Assembly (NCBI GenBank): GCA_019916065.1
Contig: CM034242.1
Coordinates: forward strand, 7,188,453-7,252,452
Source of the DNA: Vitellaria paradoxa
Lineage: Eukaryota; Streptophyta; Magnoliopsida; Ericales; Sapotaceae
Reading direction: 5' to 3'
DNA length: 64,000 bases
This document shows, one piece after another, positions 22,547 to 33,047 of the stretch. The stretch's first letter is position 1. Every line of letters begins with the position of its first letter. The translations under genes were made by a program, and so were the position numbers. Below the pieces are notes generated by a model, which saw nothing but the letters and a program-made list of their open reading frames with translations, had not been told where the DNA came from and ran no database searches.

Positions 22547-23116
22547 ATGGACCCACCACCTGGTATCGCTGCTATTCCCATTCGTTCCGTTGCACCTATG
22601 ACAGAGCCGACAAACTATACTGGGTTTGAGACTAGGCAGACGAAGGTTAAGAAGAAGAAGTCAGCTGCAAAAAGTTCAAATCAAACCGTAGCTAAAGAAT
22701 TGAAGCCAAAACAAACAAAAAAGAAGCCTTCTCGTTCTTCAAAAACCAAGACACAATATGAGCCAGGAACTAAGGTTGAGAGGAAGAATCAGAATGTGGT
22801 TTTCAGCGAAGCCAACTTGGATTTTTCTGGTGTACCTCCCCCATATTGTTCTTGTACTGGTGTCGCCAGAGGTTGTTACAAAGGGGGTGCTGGAGGCTGG
22901 CAGTCGTCGTGTTGCAACACTAGCATATCCGAATATCCCCTTCCCATGAGTCCCTGGAGGCCCGGGGCTCGCGTGGCTGGGAGGAAAATGACTAATGGAG
23001 CATATTGGAAACTTCTATGTAAACTGGCAGCTGAGGGTCATGACCTGTCTCATCCCGTTGACCTGAAGGATCATTGGGCTAGACATGGTACAAACAAGTT
23101 TGTCACGATTAAGTAG
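22547..23116 (+). CDS. BASIC PENTACYSTEINE (BBR/BPC) GAGA-binding transcription factor, class III-like, short N-terminus
   Basis: Nuclear regulator that binds GA/CT repeats. Residues 30-70 are Lys-rich (KVKKKKS, KPKQTKKKP), a probable nuclear signal. The C-terminal domain carries the five cysteines that name the family (101, 103, 110, 122, 123) in CSCTGVARGC and SSCC, then YPLPM, RPGARVAGRKM and the terminal block DLKDHWARHGTNKFVTIK. The order and the LAAEGHDLSHPVDLK stretch are closest, from memory, to BPC7-type (class III). Two oddities: the near-invariant CYKWG is CYKGG (Gly113 for Trp, one base), and the N-terminus is short. The frame is open back to 22460 through STNSGFRPIQESQMDPPPG, with TAG at 22457-22459, so the ATG at 22547 may be internal and an upstream exon may exist. 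It may be a weakened or decaying copy. Confidence 0.83.
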   Translation: MDPPPGIAAIPIRSVAPMTEPTNYTGFETRQTKVKKKKSAAKSSNQTVAKELKPKQTKKKPSRSSKTKTQYEPGTKVERKNQNVVFSEANLDFSGVPPPYCSCTGVARGCYKGGAGGWQSSCCNTSISEYPLPMSPWRPGARVAGRKMTNGAYWKLLCKLAAEGHDLSHPVDLKDHWARHGTNKFVTIK

Positions 23117-23844
23117 AGACTTGACTGGTTTGCTGCTGGCTATATATCATCAGCTTGTTTATATATGCTTGTCTTTCCCTTTTAGATGTTGTTTCTGCTG
23201 TATATATCCTTGAGGCTCTTTGAGAAAAAACGTGTTTGGTAGCGTGGTTAACCTTAATAGTAGTATCTTGTTGCTTTAAGTCAATTCTTCTCTTGAGCTT
23301 CTTGTCTGTTATTTTTCTTCTTTCAATTGGGAATGATAGGATGTTTAAATTAGGCTCGTTAAACTTAACGAACTTTAAAAATTGGTTCAGGCTTAGTTCG
23401 TTTATCTTTTGAGTTAAACTCAAGGGAATTTCTGATGGAATCAAACTCAAATGGTTTGATATTTTGCAATATATTTATTGAGTACTAGTTTATTGAGCCA
23501 AACACACCCCTAATGATTAAGCAAGAAAAGTTAATATATGCAAGTAAGTAAAGAACAGTCTGCCAAACAAATTCCACCGTTCATTGATCTTCTTAACTGA
23601 CTTTCGTTTCTGCTTTTCACTTCTCTATAATTACAAAGTCTCCACAGTTTTGGACAAGAAATAGATACATATGGAGTGTTTCTCATTTTTATTGGTAGCC
23701 TAACAGTAGTCAACTGAGACACCAAAGAGGGGAGCGGGAAAGAAAATCTGGAAGAAAAGGCTGATGGAGAAGAGGTTACCTTCATACGAGAGGTGTTGCC
23801 TTCGCTGATATAATATATATATATATATGTATAAAGGCACTCTT
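23117..23844. other. Intergenic between convergent BPC and PRK
   Basis: Contains the 3' flanks of both genes, a short remnant with ggctcgttaaactta/agttcgtttatc words (23345-23470) and an AT run at about 23808-23829. No gene seen. Confidence 0.6.
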
Positions 23845-26800
23845 TCAGGATTTTTTGGCTTCTAGTGGAGCTGCAACCTTTCTGGCAACAATTTGCTCAT
23901 AGAGGTCTCTTATCTTCAACCCAACTATGGTCTGGAAGAGACCAGTTCCATTGTTACTGCCGGGGAAGTCTGAATGCTTCAACATTTGTTGGGTGACTTC
24001 ACCATAGAACTTTGTAGAGATGTTGCTTAGATGGCTCTCCACATAGATTAGCTCATCTAATCTGTCAAATTGGCCATCCATCTCCAGGACAGACACCTAG
24101 AAAAACATGAAAACGAAGTGGATTTTATCGTTATGGCTATGGATCTTTTGGCGTTTGGAGTGATAAAAAAATGATAAAATTTAATAGAAGTTGTGAGTTT
24201 GTAATTCGTGTAGTTAGATGAAAAGTGAATAACTTTTAGAGATTTTTAGTATTTTTCAATGATTTTCAGATTTGTTACATTTTACAATTTGATTTTGCAT
24301 GGATTCGTTACATTTTTAAAAAATGTATTTTGATCATTTAACGACTATTTTTTGGCTAGAAAGAGGTCCACAAGCATCACATCACATGCATATATCATAT
24401 ACTTGGGTAAATTTAACAGATGCAATCCATTGGACAGCCAAAATGTTGAGCGATAATAAATTCACTTTTTAATTATCCCGGTCAGTGTTTCTTAATGAAA
24501 GTATTATAATTATCCTTCCTTGTTGTGCACTTGAATTGAATCTATTCACCAACTTCAAGTTGTGTGTTCGAGGGTTCAATTTTTGGGTTAGATGGTTGAA
24601 AAATACTAATTTTTCAAAACAAATTAAAAAAAAGTTATGAGAATAATGTGTCAATAGCATTTTTAAAATAATTACCAAAAAAAAATAACGTTTTTAAAAT
24701 TAAAGTATATTTATACAAGTGTTTTCAATTAAAGTGATAAACCCATCTAACACTTTTTTTTTTTTTTTTGGGAGATAAATCTTTAGAGAGTATACCATCT
24801 AGAGTACTTTTCTCAAGGTTGAGATTGTGTGTACCTCATGTCCAAAGTAAGTGTCAGGGCCATAGAAGAACTTGATGCCAGGATAAGAGCATGTCAATTT
24901 CCTCCCACAGGGTATCCAGGTGACGGTGGAGCCTTCATCAAACAGGTAAACTGGGTTGAAAAACTTCACCTCTTCTTTCATTATCAACCTTACTCTCAAA
25001 ACTTTCCCTTCATTGTCATCAGGAATGAGTTGGGTAGGCAATACTTCTATCACGGCATCAGCATATTGTTTTTGTGGATCTGCCCACCCCATTAAAAGAT
25101 ATGTAACATCAGAAACCTCAAACATATTTGTTATATAGGGCTCTAAAAGATCACCTTAAAAACTTGACTGGGTTCAAACATGTGTTTTGAATTGGTTTGC
25201 ATGTTTGTCTTTTAAGCTTATGTCAAACGAATTCCAATCGAGTTTAATTTAAAATAATTTTATTTTTTATATAATTATACAAAAAAATTAAAGAAATTTA
25301 AGAATACATTCAGATGACATAATATATTGTACGTGGGTAACGTGGTTGTTTTACAATTCCGTTAGAATTACGCTAATGTAATAAATTTAATTTACCAAAA
25401 ATAATCATTCTATACGATCCAGATACAAATACATATTAGACTCAATGGGACAATCCGCCTTATTCATCTAAAAATTACATTTAGATTTACATTGTTTCTC
25501 GTATGAATAAAACAAATCCTAGTATTTTCCTAATTTTATATTTAATTGAAATAATTTTATATATTTTTTTAAATTTCTCACAAATTTTATTATAATACCA
25601 TAATCATCCTTTAAAAAACCAAGTTTATTATAAAAATGTCATCTTTTTATCCAGATGAATCAACTATGAATAACTAATTCGCCCCATAACTGATTTAAAA
25701 AATAGCCATTACTTTATTATTCTGGTGTGCTTTCTAATTATATATATATACACATATAGGCATATGATTTGTAGCCCTTTTTTTTTTCATAAAAACAAAG
25801 AACATACCAATGTAAGCATCAAAGTCTGGTTTTCGGGCTTCAATACTAGCTTTGATACTTTCAAGACTGTGCCCTCTCTCTGCCATGTCCCTCTGCAGCT
25901 CTCGAATTAACACAAGTTAGATCCCCAAAAATGGAGGGAATTGCCCCACAGGTAATAACTAGCAAATTAACCATCTTAGAACTAACTGCATTAATTACTA
26001 GACCATTCACCTGAATTTTCCATGCAAATTTAACCTCATTGCTGATGTCCAAATAGATACTGAAGTCCAAGATGTCCCTTACACGTTCATCATACCTATA
26101 TATATATATATATTGGAAAAAAAAATTCTTAATTACAGATTAATTACCATGGTAACACCAAATAAAGGTTGGAAAATGAAAGGCATCAATCTATTGGTAA
26201 CTATACCTAGGACTCTGTATACTGGTTACAATAGAGGCCACTTCAGTAACTGCTGGACCAGATGACTCGTAGATTTCTTCTATGCTTATTGAAAATGTCT
26301 TTTACAAATAGGCCAGCTATTTGCCCCTCTAACAACTGTGTATGTATATATATATATATATCTCCCACCTATTTCCTGATGTGCTTTTTACTCTCCAAAT
26401 TAATAATTAAATAGAATTTTTTTCTCTGTTTAATTATTATGATTATAGAGAGCTACGAGAAATAAGAAAAACCATGTTATAGAAAATATTTTTGCTATAG
26501 AAAAGAGAAAAAGCAAAAGAATGGAAGCAAATTTCGATGGGTCATAAGATTTCTTAAAAAAAGATGTATCACAAGACACACAAAACCTTTAGAACTCTCC
26601 AAATCTCTACAAAATTTAAATTTTTTATTCACAGTACAAATTAAAAGATTATAACTTTTACAAATTTATATTAATTTATACAATTTCAAGCACATCTTAG
26701 TGTTTTCTATATTTAACACACGCACATATACATAATTACATATGTATGTGTGTATGTGAATGAATAAATGAATTGAACTCACATTGGGTGCAAACCTTCA

Positions 26801-27363
26801 ATGACAAGGATCTTAGGTGGCTTGATGAGCTCAGGAGGGTCAAGCAGGCCAGTGACATGGTTGTAGATGGGCTTCTGAACAGCGACTCCCTCCTTGATGG
26901 CCTTGACCTGCTCATACATGAGGTCAAAGTTGTTGGCTCTTGGGTCGAGAGCAGTGACTCCCTTCTCTTTCCTCCCTTTTCTATCAAGGGAGTGGTAGTC
27001 ATCCAAGCAGATCACAGTGGTCATGTCACTGATGAGTGTGTTGGAGTCTGGGTTGCCTCCCTTTGGGGGCTCGGCTGCCCCTCCAAACACACTTGTCAGC
27101 CTCCTCATGAAGGTGCTCTTCCCACACCCTGAGTCGGCTGCCAGGCCAATCACCACTGTCTTCTCAGCCGAGCATGTTATTGTTGATGATGTCAAGCTAC
27201 CTGCTGATCTCCTCCACAACCTGGTACTACTCTTCCCACTGCTGCTGTAGAAAACGACTTGTTTCTGGTGAAAACCCAAGGGGGTCTTTATGGATGTTGA
27301 GATTGATGAGCATGTGGATGTGGAGTTGAGGGATTGAGTAGTGTAGACAGTGCAGATTGCCAT
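23845..27363 (-). CDS. PRK: Phosphoribulokinase, chloroplast precursor
   Basis: Makes ribulose 1,5-bisphosphate from ribulose 5-phosphate and ATP in the Calvin cycle. Five exons, transcribed right to left: 27363-26783, 26095-26011, 25892-25808, 25079-24835, 24096-23845; they total 1248 nt for a 415-residue product, in the normal range. A Ser/Thr-rich transit peptide covers about residues 1-64. The P-loop GLAADSGCGKST (73-84) contains Cys80, and VICLDDYHS has Cys119; their spacing of 39 equals the thioredoxin-controlled pair Cys16/Cys55 of the mature enzyme. The second pair is present in WIPCGRKLTC. Other conserved blocks are EPPKGGNPDSNTL, PIYNHVTGLLDPPEL, ILVIEGLHPMYD, LDFSIYLDISNEVKFAWKIQ and HSLESIKASIEARKPDFDAYI. 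No break is seen; expected to be light-activated through ferredoxin/thioredoxin. Confidence 0.97.
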
Positions 27364-29264
27364 TTTTAATTTCTTTTCTTTTTTTTTTTTATCTCTTTAC
27401 TACCCAGAGAAGGGTTTTGAGCTAGCTGATGTGGGTTTGTTGGGAGTTCTCAGCTGGTTATGGAAGGTGACGTGAAATGGGTTTTGGTTCAATTTCTTTT
27501 GTTTTTGAATGGAAAAGTTTCAGAGGAAAAAGAAAATAGAATTAAAGAAATGAAAGAGGTTTTATTCTTGCAGGAAACAGATGGCAGTTTTGAGGGGTAG
27601 GAAACTGTTTGCTCTGAGGAGGGAAGAGGGTGATGTGTCAATATGGGTTTCTGTGACTACCGCTTGTTTTGGACAAATTTGTTGGTAATTTTGAGGTGAG
27701 GAGGGAAGGGACGTGGGAGGGACGGAATCCCGGGTTAGGGGCACAATGGTCAAATCACAATCTAGCTAGTTTTATATTCTGAGTACATTATATACATATA
27801 TATTATCTCACATTTATTAAAAGACCGAATTGTTGATGAGGTGATGGTGTTTGTGATAACCTTTTGGGGGGATGGAGAAGCTTGGTGGTCATTTGTTGCA
27901 GTTAGGATATTTTTCATGCCATTTGGCAGCAAACGGGTGGCTGATTGAAGATGAGGAGGGAGAAGGAGGGTGCGGAGGGGAGAAGAAGATAGGTAGGGGC
28001 CCTGGTGTCAAATGTCAATCCAAATTCAATTAACCTTGGCCACCATTAGTGACAGTTTATAAGTACTTGCTTATGGTAAGAGTTTTAAGAGTTGGGACCG
28101 GGGTTTCCTTTGATTGAGGACCACATAAACTCTTGAAGCAGCCACAGGAAAGTTTATGGAACAACATTGCCTGTAGTTGGCAACCTATAGAACTCTCTCA
28201 CTCAAGGCTGGCTAGCTGCTCTGTAAACCCCCATTGGAATCCTCTTGATGTTGAGATCTACTTTCTTGAGATTAGTAGTTCTTTAACGTGGCTGCATCAT
28301 CGGTGGGGAATAGTTTGGCACACAAAGACAATCTCATATATATTGGGGTTGTGGCCCTTAAATACCGTTCGGCCTCAAGCTTGTTGCCATGTATGGCTCT
28401 TTGAAGGCAACTTTTTTTCACCGGAAGCGCAATTCATGCCTTAAAACGAAATTACATTGGAGGGAATAATCCTTCACAACAGAGAGATAGATGGAGAGAG
28501 CCTGTTTAGAGTGCCAAAATTTGGAGAATAAAAAGTAGGTAAATTTTAGATCATTGAGTGTTTGGTGTGTCTTTTGAAAAGTGTGAAAATTTTGATAAAA
28601 GTTAGAGAATTAAAGTTAAAAAAATTTTAAAAAAATTGGTGAAAATTAAAAATTTTTTGTGTGAAAAAAGTAGAAAAAATTAGAAAAAACTAAAGAAAGT
28701 TAAAGATTTTCGGCCAAATCTAACCATTCAAATGCAAATAAAACGAAACGTTGATTTACCTCTTTGCATGTTTCCTTTGTTTTGATTCGTAGGTTTTGAT
28801 TCATGCATGTGTGATTTGAAATAAATTTGGTTGATTTTAGTTGAATATTAGTATAAAAATTACATTATACTAATATTGGATAATTGTGGATCAAATCAAG
28901 CTGAGTAGTAAATTATTCAATATTAGTTTGAAAACTTTATCTAATTTTAAATAATTTAAGTAATTTATTTATTTTACACATATTTAAATTTATCAAGTTG
29001 AGCTAAAATTACAAATTATGTTTAATATTGACTTGAGTTAATAACAAGCCAATCTAAACAAGATCTTTAGTAACCAGTCGATCTCAAAAGGGATTTTAAT
29101 GAGTCCAACTTCAACCCAGCTCGATTGTTCTCAACAATTATACTATTTATTTATTTAGTTAAAATATAGTAATTATTTTTACTAATTATCATTTTTATAT
29201 TACAATTAAATATTTAATTTAAAGTATTCAAAAGAATATACCTTTCACAACTTTAATATTCAAT
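27364..29264. other. PRK upstream region and intergenic DNA
   Basis: The first few hundred bases should hold the PRK leader and promoter. An ACGT-core word (tgacgtg, about 27466) is present, but I see no firm TATA box near the start codon. A 103-codon open frame at 28133-28444 has no recognisable homology. The rest is AT-rich. Confidence 0.5.
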
Positions 29265-29559
29265 AAGAACAGATGCGGCATTACCCTTCGGGGTGACCGA
29301 GTGGGGTTCGGGAGCGGCTGAAGGGCTTGGTCCGCATGGTTCCAAGTTCGATTCTCATTCGGGAGGACAGTCTACCATTTATTGTGGCGGGCTTCTAACA
29401 GCTCTCTCGGTCGAGCCGGTCAGTCAGGGCTTGTCAAGGCTAGTTTACCCTTCGTGGCCCTTTGTCGGATAAGGTCACGGAGCGTGCTTCGCCCTGCGCG
29501 CACCCCTTATGGGGAAGCAGTTGCAGACTTCCACGTACCAAAAGAATAGATGCGGCATT
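29265..29559 (+). mobile_element. tRNA-derived SINE, copy 2
   Basis: Body 29283-29541 between two 18-bp target duplications that differ at one base: AAGAACAGATGCGGCATT (29265-29282) and AAGAATAGATGCGGCATT (29542-29559). The plus strand carries an A-box-like gggtgaccgagtggg and a B-box-like aagttcgattc. The middle matches copy 1 (minus strand, 5646-5906): ggcgggcttctaa, gagccggtcagtcagggctt, ctagtttac and ctttgtcgg. This is the opposite orientation to copy 1. Confidence 0.85.
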
Positions 29560-31267
29560 GTTTAAATAATGGAATCATTAAGCACAACAAAAAAAAAATC
29601 TGAAAAAATACTACAATTTTCTAAAAACTTTTGAAAATCTCTAAAATTGTCTAACACATCTTGTACTTCTCGTACTTCGTAAAATTTTTATAAATTTATA
29701 TATATTTACATATCTAAATAAATTTTTTACAAACCTAATAACATTCCACAAATCCCAATAATTTTTTTATAAATCCCAAAAATTCTTCAACCATTTTTAA
29801 TAAATTCTAATATAAAACTGTTCTGATGAAACTAAAAAATCATTCGGACAGATTTTTCTCCAAAAAATTAATGCAAAAGTAAAAAAATTTCACTATTTTA
29901 TTTCTGAAAAATGTAGTTTAATGACCGCACACTAAACGTCAAAAAATTTTTCAAATCACATTTTTTACTATTTTTCTTCGCGCCAAATGGACCTAATATA
30001 TGGATGTGAGATTTTGTTTTCTAAATTATAGTCGAAGGAGAAAACCCTAAAAAAATAAAAATAAAGAGGAGAGAAAACGTAGGTATGTTCTGTGACAAGG
30101 TTTTTACACCGGTTTCATACGGGTGGAGAATAAAAAATAAAAAATAAAAAGGCCAGTTAACGGAGCTCTAAGGTAACCACGCTAGCTAAATTTGGTTAGG
30201 GAATTGAATGATGAGTGTATGTCAGTGTTTGTTTGGAGGATATGGAGAAGGGATTGGAATGGCAGGATCATGGGACCCATAAATTCTATGTTTGACAAAA
30301 AAAAAAAAAAAAAATAGATTGGATTGCTTATTCCTGAAAATAGGGTGCATTTTGAAATTTTTTTCTTACCACATCTTATTTTAAATTATATTTTTTATTC
30401 ACTATATATCCTACCCTCAAAACGTCAAAAAAATAAATTTTCGTAAAAAAATTGATCAGTCATGTTATATACAATATATAATTTAACATAAAATGTACTT
30501 TTTTTTTTTTTTGGATAAGTTTTAACATAAAATGTAGTAAGAAACAATTTTAAACTTTTAAATTTTGGTGAGAGATAATTCTAGGAGTAAGAATATGTTA
30601 TCCTATCCATATGGTAAATATCACTAATTTTTGGGGATATATCATATATAATTCAAATATATAGTATCACAAATCTATAGTCTAATTCAAATATATAGTA
30701 TCACAAATCAAACATAAAATTAAAGGTAAAAATAATACATATATTCCCTTAATATTTTACTAATTATATTTATCACTCCTCAACTTTTAAAAATTATACT
30801 TATTTTCTTTTTTTTTGGAATATTATTATCATTTATCTTTTCTGTTAAATTAATCGTTAAAATTTAACAAAAAATATCAAAATATCTTATTCCTTCCTCT
30901 CGCACATATTTGTTAATTTTCTTTATAAAAATTCTCACAATTAAGTAAAAATAAACAAGTAAAAAATTAAAAAATTTTCATAATTTTTGAAAAAAAAAAG
31001 TAACCAAGATTCGAGAGATAAGGAGATAAAATAAGAAAAATACTTTATTTTTTGTTACTTCAACATTTTCTATTAAATTTTAATGATTTATTTTACAAAC
31101 GGAAATTAATATTAATAATATTTTAAAATAAGTGAATTAAGTATAATTTTTAAAGGTTGAAGCGTGATAAGAGTAATGTCCCAAATATGGAGGGGGGAGC
31201 AGGTGCAAAATACCCTAAAATTACAGTCAAACTTGTCAAAACTCTTTCTGAAATATACGATGGTAGA
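29560..31267. other. Intergenic AT-rich DNA
   Basis: No gene. It includes a degraded stretch with ctaaaaacttttgaaaatc-type words (29600-29990) similar to the region 54540-55030, plus poly-A/poly-T runs and the short tandem repeat at 30650-30709. Confidence 0.55.
30650..30709. repeat. 26-bp direct repeat
   Basis: The 26-base word beginning aattcaaatatatagtatca occurs at 30650-30675 and 30684-30709, eight bases apart. Confidence 0.85.
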
Positions 31268-31646
31268 CTAGGGCCCGTTTGGAGTAATGGAGTAAACAAA
31301 AATAAGGTAAATTGAGATAAAATGTGATTTAGGGTTAATTTTGGCTCCATTTTTTTTTTTTGAAAGGTCGCAAACCATGGAAACGATTTTCAAATCCATT
31401 CCCACAGATTCAAAAAAGTTCACAAAAAATAGCGACAATGGTACTCGTTTGAAAGCTCTTGACACGAAAAATATGATTGTATAAAAAATTTACACATTCG
31501 GTTAACTTATTTCCAGATTTTTTATTTTTTTAGTAAAATATTAAAATTTTTTGAAATTAGTGATGGTGGAAAAATTAAATGTAAAGAAGTTATTAAAGAT
31601 TTATAGAGATTTTTAGAGATTTATCTTGATACCAAACAAGGCCTAG
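31268..31646. mobile_element. Tourist-like MITE
   Basis: The ends ggcccgtttggagtaatgg and, reverse complemented, ggccttgtttggtatc form inverted repeats, flanked on both sides by CTAG. About 379 bp, with no coding frame. Confidence 0.55.
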
Positions 31647-32879
31647 CTCCACCACATGACATCCAGCAAACACGTTACAAAACATTGGTCCAAACGTAAA
31701 ACGGTAAAACCGCAAAACCCTAGGCAAAATCGCTTCTTTGATCTTCACCGTCTAAAGGCCTCCCGGCGGGCGATATGTGACGGCGGCGGAGTAGTACTAT
31801 GGTACTACGATGTTCACTATTGCAAAACCGGTAACTGAGGGCATCTGTCAAGAATCGTGAAGAAATCAACTCGGTCTTTTCAATCTCTATTCCCATTGTC
31901 TTTTATCTCTACAGGTGGAATAATTGCTTCTTTTTGTTTTTTTTGGTCTTTCCGTCTGTGCCGATTTGGTTATAGGTGGTTTGGTTGGACTTGAGAGACA
32001 ATTGGTGCCGCACCAAAAAATAAGATAAAGTTAAATAATTTAGAATAATTTAAAAATTTATAATTAAAAAAATAAATAATATTTTAAAATTTTCAAATAT
32101 TTTTAAAGTTTATCGTGCCAAACGCAATGAGGATAGAGTGTGATATTAGCCATGTAACGTGGGTTGGATTTTGAATCGTTCGATCAAATTATGATGATTC
32201 ACAACCCAAAAAAAAGTAAATTTAAAAATATTAGACAAAAATTTTTTAATTTATTTTTTTTCTCACAACCTCAATCTTATATTACTAACATCAAAAGTGA
32301 TAATTTACATTCCGCTTTTGAATGATAAAAAATTCTCAAAAAAATAGTTAAAAACACTAAAAATTTTAAAAAATTATTTATTTTTTATCTCGTTGCACGA
32401 ATTACAATCCAACAACTTATTTCATTTTATTTTATTTCACTTTTTGTCACTCCAAACGCACTCCCAATCATTCTTTTCCCGATTTTGTTTTGAAGAGGGA
32501 AGAGCAAATTAATCCCCAAAAGAAACAGAAAAAAAAAAAATTAAGAAAGAACGACAGTGAAAAGTCAAAGAAATAAATAAAAAGAGAGAGAGAGAGAAGA
32601 GTGGCATGGGGCTACTTTCAGTCAGTTTGCATTAGTATAAATTCTAAATTCTAAATAGTATGGTCGAATGATTCACAAAGAAAAGCACCATCCTATCAAC
32701 AACAAAAGAAACTAGGATTTCCGTCCTTTTTTTTCTGTCTTTTTCTTTCACTCTTTTTCTTTTCTGTCTTTGATATGATTAATTCCAATCGTTGTGAACT
32801 TTATATTAATATTACCATTGCTAAGGGAAAATCACGTAAAGCATTCAGAAAATTGAATACTTCATTCCTACCTACCTTA
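31647..32879. other. Intergenic DNA downstream of NLR A
   Basis: A moderately GC-rich patch (31660-31850) has no recognisable product. The rest is AT-rich, with a gagagagagaga run near 32584. No supportable gene. Confidence 0.5.
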
Positions 32880-33047
32880 TTCATATACAAATACTGAGAC
32901 TGCTACAATGGAAATAGTTAAAAAAGAGTGAATGGATTTGCACCACAAACCAAAGTAATATCAAGTAGATCAAAAAACAACAATTGGTGCCAACCTTTTT
33001 TGATGATCCAGTGAGAAGGAATTTAAGCATGGGAAGAACACACATCC

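Noticed and set aside
26773..27250. Plus-strand frames opposite PRK exon 1
   Set aside because: Antisense shadows of a strongly conserved coding exon.
23845..27363. PRK and PLGG1 as a metabolic gene cluster
   Set aside because: They are 9 kb apart with unrelated genes between and on opposite strands; chance is sufficient.
28133..28444. 103-codon plus-strand frame
   Set aside because: No recognisable domain, no splice or promoter context, and composition like the flanks.
31656..31838. 60-codon frame in a GC-richer patch
   Set aside because: No homology recognised and no splice context; probably a chance frame.
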